Below, in pieces: positions 61,171 through 64,000 of a stretch of 64,000 bases of DNA (positions within the stretch are counted from its first letter, which is position 1; each line of letters starts with the position of its first letter). The DNA lies in NCBI GenBank assembly GCA_037013685.1, contig CM072884.1:111640048-111704047 (forward strand), in the 5' to 3' direction. The stretch is from Acridotheres tristis (lineage: Eukaryota; Chordata; Aves; Passeriformes; Sturnidae). The position numbers and the translations under genes were made by a program. The notes beneath the pieces are model-generated. The model saw only the letters and a list, made by a program, of their open reading frames with translations. It searched no databases and was not told the origin of the DNA.

Positions 61171-63039
61171 CCCTTGGGAGCTCATGCTGGGAACTGGGAG
61201 CAAGAACTGTACCTGCAGTTGCCAAGGAAATCTGACCAAAAGCTTGTACAGTGCTGTTACTTCAGCCCTCCCTAGGGCATCCCTAACAGAGGCACCTCTT
61301 TGGAAGCATTTTAAGGCTGAAGTTCCCTCTCCACATCTGCATCATGTTATCATTACTAACTGCCCTTTCCTCAGAGGAAAAAGCTCTGTTGCTGCCAGGT
61401 GATGAATTCCTTGCTTGGTGAAAAAAAAATCAGAGGTTCCCAAAGGCATGACCTTGTGCTACTGAATCTCCTCCCTTTTCTGCTGCTTTGGATCATGAGG
61501 TCTTACTGTCACAGGCTCTAACATTCTGAACTGAAGCTGTTTCCCACTTTTGTGACATCAGCAAATTTCATTAGCACATGCTGACGTCCTGAGCCAAAGC
61601 TGGGAGGAAAATTATTGAGTCAGATCAGCCTTGGGAGCAGTCCTGGGGAAGGAGCCTCTGTTGCTGACTCTTCTCCCCACTGCCTGAGGCTCCATCTCTT
61701 TAGTTTTGCCCACCTCAGCTTCCTCCTCCTTCTCCAGGTAAACCCATGCCTTGCCCTGCAGCGTTTTTGGAACTGAGAGAGGAAAAGTTTATCTCAGATC
61801 TGATCTCTAGAAAATCAGATAGCAGCTTTGACAAGAATAATCTTCCCCGTGGTGAACCTGTCTTGCATCTTGCCACATCCACCTCCGAGCCTTTGGCTGC
61901 ACGTTTTATTTCATCCTTTAAAATATATGCAGAGGAATTGCTTGCAAAGGAGGTGAGTCCAGCAGGCTCACAGCTGGACCCATTTTATTTTTATTTTTTA
62001 TTTCTTTATTGTATTTTTACCCGGGGAGCAGCCTAGGTCTGAGCTTGGCTCTGCTCTGGGCCGTGGTCACACAGAGATCCTGCCCTGCAGAATCACCTTT
62101 TCCCTGCCCTCCAGAGAGGACTTCAGTTGTTTAATTATCCATCTCCATCCCTAGATGGGTGTGCTCGGAATTCCTGTGGGAACAGAACCACGGTTTAGGC
62201 AGTGCTTGTATCAACTGTGCTTTGCTGGTGCCTGAAACACCACAAGCTGCATCCTTTCCCCCTCCCTGATGAGAATCTTTGAGGGAAACTTCAGGTCAGA
62301 GATTATATTTTTCCTTTTAAAAACAAGCATGAGATGAGTGACTGCCAGTTTTGCCCCTGAACACACATAAAACAGAGAACCACCACTTTTTCAGGTAACA
62401 TCCAGCAGGGGTTTTTATTTCTGTATCAACTGCCAAACAACTCATCAAGTGAAGATTCTGAAGAAATTTACTTCCAGAATTCTTTGGATTTAAATAAAAA
62501 TTTAAAAAAAAACAAGCAAAAAAACAAAAAACCCAACAACAAACAAACAAACAAAACCTCCAGACTTTACTGTAGCATAAGGACAAACAAGCACATTGCA
62601 GGATGTGACACGGGATTTTACATGGCAGCATCATTTACCACAGCAGGGGCACCTGTCTCCTTCTAGCAGCATCACACCCAGCTCCTCATTCCTCCCGATT
62701 CTTTTGTGCTGCTGCAAAGGCAGATTTAACCTTTCCAGGATGCGTTTTCCAGCAGGCACACACAAATGGTTGGTCATTTCCTAAATCAGTGGCATCTCCC
62801 CGTTGCTCGGTGACAGTCCCAGGTTGTTTGTCTGCAGGAGCAGATGCTGAGCAGAGCCCAGGGCTCAGGTTCCTGAGTGTCCCCATGGCCAGCCTGGCTG
62901 CTCCAGAAAATTCCCTGGCACACAGAGGCTGGCAGAGATCCAAAGGGAGGTTTGGAGTTGTTGGGTTCTGCATTTTCCATCCCATTTCTACAGCACTACC
63001 CTGGACTCATGGTGTGGGTGCATCCTTCCTTCTGAGCAA
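61171..63039. other. Intergenic stretch, nothing recognised
   Basis: No gene was recognised. It includes the A-rich run at 62501-62556. Confidence 0.45.
62501..62556. repeat. A-rich (CAAA)n low-complexity run
   Basis: Runs of A broken by single C, ending in several AAAC units. Confidence 0.9.
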
Positions 63040-63545
63040 GGATTTCACCAGGATGAGCAGAGGGATGGAGCAGCTCTGCTGGGAGGAAAGGCTGGCACAG
63101 CTGGGATTGTTCAGCCTGGAGAGGAGAAGCTTTGGGCTGAGCTCAGGGTGGCCTTGCAGGGCCTGAAGGAGCTGCAGGAACCATGGAGAGAGACAATTGC
63201 CAGGGGATGGAGGGACAGCACCCAGGGGATGGAGGGACAGCACCCAGGGAATGGAGGGACAGCACCCAGGGGATGGAGGGACAGCACCCAGGGAATGGAG
63301 GGACAGCACCCAGGGAATGGAGGGACAGCACCCAGGGAATGGCAGGGCTGGATGGGATATTGGGAATTAGGAATTGTTCCCTGGGAGGGGCTGGGCTGGA
63401 ATTCCCAGAGCAGCTGTGGCTGTCCCTGGATCCCTGGCAGTGCCCAAGGCCAGGTTGGACATTGGGGCTGGAGCAGCCTGGGACAGTGGAAGGTGTCCCT
63501 GCCATGGCAGGGGTGGCACTGGATGTTCACAGTGCTGTTTGATTC
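63040..63545 (+). repeat. CR1 LINE copy, sense, with nested 22-bp minisatellite
   Basis: It runs from GGATGAGCAGAGGGATGGAG through GCTGGGATTGTTCAGCCTGG, the minisatellite, CCAGAGCAGCTGTGGCTGTC and CAGCCTGGGACAGTGGAAGG, to GGGTGGCACTGGATGTTCAC. Open frames across it on both strands follow CR1 and the minisatellite and are not host genes. Confidence 0.9.
63203..63345. repeat. 22-bp minisatellite inside CR1 (about 6 units)
   Basis: The ACAGCACCC mark recurs every 22 bp, at about 63215, 63237, 63259, 63281, 63303 and 63325. Units are either GGGGATGG or GGGAATGG type, in mixed order. It is the reverse complement of the arrays at 11.1 and 14.2 kb. Confidence 0.9.
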
Positions 63546-64000
63546 TAGTTAGGAAGAAGGACAGAAACATACACGTGATAAAATCATCAGGTCCAACTTG
63601 CTACATCACACAAGTCCAAAATAATTTCCAAATACTCAAACCAGTCAGGAATGAAGAGAAGTAGGAAAAGCTTTTTATGTCAGTGGAGCAGGAATATCAA
63701 CAGTTACATTTTTAGAGAAGCAGAAAATAAACACCCTGCTCACATTACTTCTGATTTTTATAAACCTGTCATACACAAAGAGGTTTAAAGTCCTTTTATT
63801 GCCATTTTTGAGCCACATAATGTAGGATTTACTTTGTGGTAAGGACGTAGCACCCTTTCCAAAGCATTACACCCAGAGCATCTCCCTCTCCTTGTGTCTC
63901 CATGGCCAGGTTATTAATGAGCATGTGTTACATTATCTACATGTTCTGGTGGTTGAAATGAGTGAAAATGGCTTGGTTTAGTAGTTGTAATTAAAAGTGA
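63546..64000. other. Intergenic stretch, nothing recognised
   Basis: AT-rich sequence with no gene or repeat recognised. Confidence 0.5.

Overview
This is a stretch of bird nuclear genome, probably from a songbird. It is dense in CR1 LINE 3' fragments (more than 20 recognisable pieces), carries avian-type ERV long terminal repeats, and has a typical vertebrate split gene with a CpG-island promoter. No bacterial, phage or organellar signal is seen. 'Songbird' is an inference from the load of young LTRs; 'bird' is well supported by the CR1 family.

One protein-coding gene is supported: PSMG1, proteasome assembly chaperone 1 (PAC1). It lies on the + strand, with coding sequence from 1688 to 8556 in seven exons. 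All six introns are GT-AG and every junction keeps the reading frame. The product is 281 residues and ends in a hydrophobic-Tyr-X tail. The promoter is a CpG-rich block at about 1480-1800. A CR1 element runs into it from upstream, and intron 1 is almost entirely CR1. In mammals BRWD1 lies just upstream of PSMG1 in the same orientation, so bases 1-860 may hold the BRWD1 3' end, but no coding exon is visible there.

From about 8.6 kb to 64 kb no gene is recognised. In mammals the interval beyond the PSMG1 3' end, towards ETS2, is a long gene-poor region, which fits. It holds three LTR groups. Group A is at 29.9, 30.6, 39.7 and 55.0 kb. Group B is at 31.6, 34.1 and 46.0 kb, and two of its copies have exact 6-bp target duplications. 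The third group is an ERVL-type LTR at 47.2-47.6 kb. There are also simple arrays: TATATATGTA, CCCAT, TTA/CTA and TCCA. Minisatellites include a 63-bp unit at 45 kb and a 22-bp unit nested inside three separate CR1 copies.

No new protein system was found. The most unusual structures are a 208-bp segment inserted in the 34.1-kb LTR, which reappears inverted about 1 kb away; the CR1-made first intron of PSMG1; and the 22-bp minisatellite recurring at the same place in independent CR1 copies. Repeat edges are estimates by eye, good to roughly 10-30 bp unless a target duplication is stated.
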